Assembly (NCBI GenBank): GCA_021807225.1
Contig: JAKAPI010000032.1
Location: 1-7,224 of the forward strand
DNA: 7,224 bases
Source of the DNA: an archaeon
GTDB lineage: Archaea > Thermoproteota > Nitrososphaeria > Nitrososphaerales > UBA183
Direction: 5' to 3'
Under the pieces are notes generated by a model. That model did not search any database, was not told the DNA's origin, and saw only the letters and a program-made list of their open reading frames with translations. The position numbers were made by a program, and so were the translations under genes. Positions 7,020 through 7,224 of the stretch are shown here, piece after piece (within the stretch, counting starts at the first letter, position 1; each line of letters starts with the position of its first letter).

Positions 7020-7031
7020 GCAAACTTATAC
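7020..7031 (+). promoter_or_regulatory. Archaeal BRE/TATA promoter of the aminotransferase gene
   Basis: GCAAACTTATAC on the plus strand is an A-rich BRE-like element joined to a CTTATA box. Its centre is about 37 bases before the TTG at 7065, predicting a leader of about 11 bases. It is the only AT-rich stretch between position 7000 and the gene. Confidence 0.5.
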
Positions 7032-7050
7032 CTGAGACGCCGCGAACTCA

Positions 7051-7055
7051 AGGAG
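7051..7055 (+). promoter_or_regulatory. Ribosome binding site of the aminotransferase gene (AGGAG)
   Basis: AGGAG lies 9 bases before the TTG at 7065 and supports that start. It would fall at or next to the transcription start predicted from the TATA box, so it may be only partly present in the mRNA. Confidence 0.35.
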
Positions 7056-7064
7056 AGACGGACT

Positions 7065-7224
7065 TTGGCCATTCGCGACTCGGACGGAGGGGCGGCGGAG
7101 CACCTCTTCCTCGATTTCATGCAGATGAAAGACTTCGCGAAGGACCCGCTCGTGATGAAGAGCGCGCAGGGGGTCTGGTACGAAGACGTCCACGGCAAGA
7201 GATACCTCGACGGGCTCTCTGGTG
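7065..7224 (+). CDS. Class III PLP-dependent aminotransferase, N-terminal fragment
   Basis: Only 53 codons lie in the window; the gene continues past the right edge, and the full family length is about 430-460 residues. The visible part ends in KSAQGVWYEDVHGKRYLDGL, the classic opening of class III aminotransferases (omega-amino acid/pyruvate, 4-aminobutyrate, ornithine-type), in which a GVxxxDxxGxRYLDGxSG strand-turn begins the fold. These enzymes use pyridoxal phosphate to move an amino group between an amine or amino acid and a keto acid in the cytoplasm. The preceding FLDFMQMKDFAKDPLVM also fits the family's usual lead-in. The start is read as TTG at 7065, supported by an upstream AGGAG; an ATG at codon 19 (7119) would cut into the conserved lead-in. 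The PLP lysine and substrate-determining residues lie outside the window, so the specific reaction cannot be named. Confidence 0.85.
   Translation, partial: MAIRDSDGGAAEHLFLDFMQMKDFAKDPLVMKSAQGVWYEDVHGKRYLDGLSG

Noticed and set aside
6953..7198. An 81-codon minus-strand open frame covering the divergent intergenic region and the aminotransferase start
   Set aside because: It overlaps both predicted promoters and the conserved aminotransferase N-terminus on the other strand, and shows no family resemblance.
1..7224. Search for CRISPR arrays, tRNA or rRNA genes, insertion sequences and riboswitches
   Set aside because: No repeat-spacer pattern, no tRNA-like cloverleaf, no transposase frame or terminal inverted repeats were seen; the window is almost fully occupied by coding sequence.

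Overview
The window holds a complete five-gene operon for a Dpp/Opp-family ABC transporter on the minus strand. It is followed on the same strand by a glycoside hydrolase family 4 (GH4) gene that runs off the left edge. A class III aminotransferase gene begins divergently at the right edge. The DNA is GC-rich and tightly packed. It looks archaeal for four reasons. The solute-binding protein has a Ser/Thr linker and a C-terminal membrane anchor, the layout known for archaeal Opp-class binding proteins. That protein also carries twelve N-glycosylation sequons and very few charged residues. The divergent promoters read as BRE/TATA boxes placed for very short leaders. Start codons are mixed (TTG, GTG and ATG). 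A heterotrophic, perhaps acid-living, archaeon is my inference; the phylum cannot be fixed from this window.

Layout, right to left in the direction of transcription: solute-binding protein (6933-5077), permease B (5069-4095), permease C (4052-3237), ATPase D (3230-2277), ATPase F (2275-1295), then GH4 (1235 to beyond position 1). The first five genes are separated by 1 to 42 bases. The GH4 gene follows after 59 bases, so one transcript covering all six is plausible. The 131-base gap at 6934-7064 carries two back-to-back promoters, one for the operon and one for the aminotransferase. No stretch longer than 300 bases lacks a gene, and I saw no tRNA, rRNA, insertion sequence or CRISPR array.

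Working model: the binding protein sits on the outer face of the cell and captures a solute. DppB and DppC form the channel, DppD and DppF power it, and the GH4 enzyme hydrolyses the imported glycoside in the cytoplasm using NAD+ and a divalent metal. The family name suggests peptides, but archaeal Opp/Dpp-type systems often import oligosaccharides, and the GH4 neighbour points the same way. The most unusual feature is the GH4 motif at the metal-binding cysteine, which reads C-E-G-P and matches none of the subgroup signatures I know. The rest is a well-formed but ordinary transporter locus.
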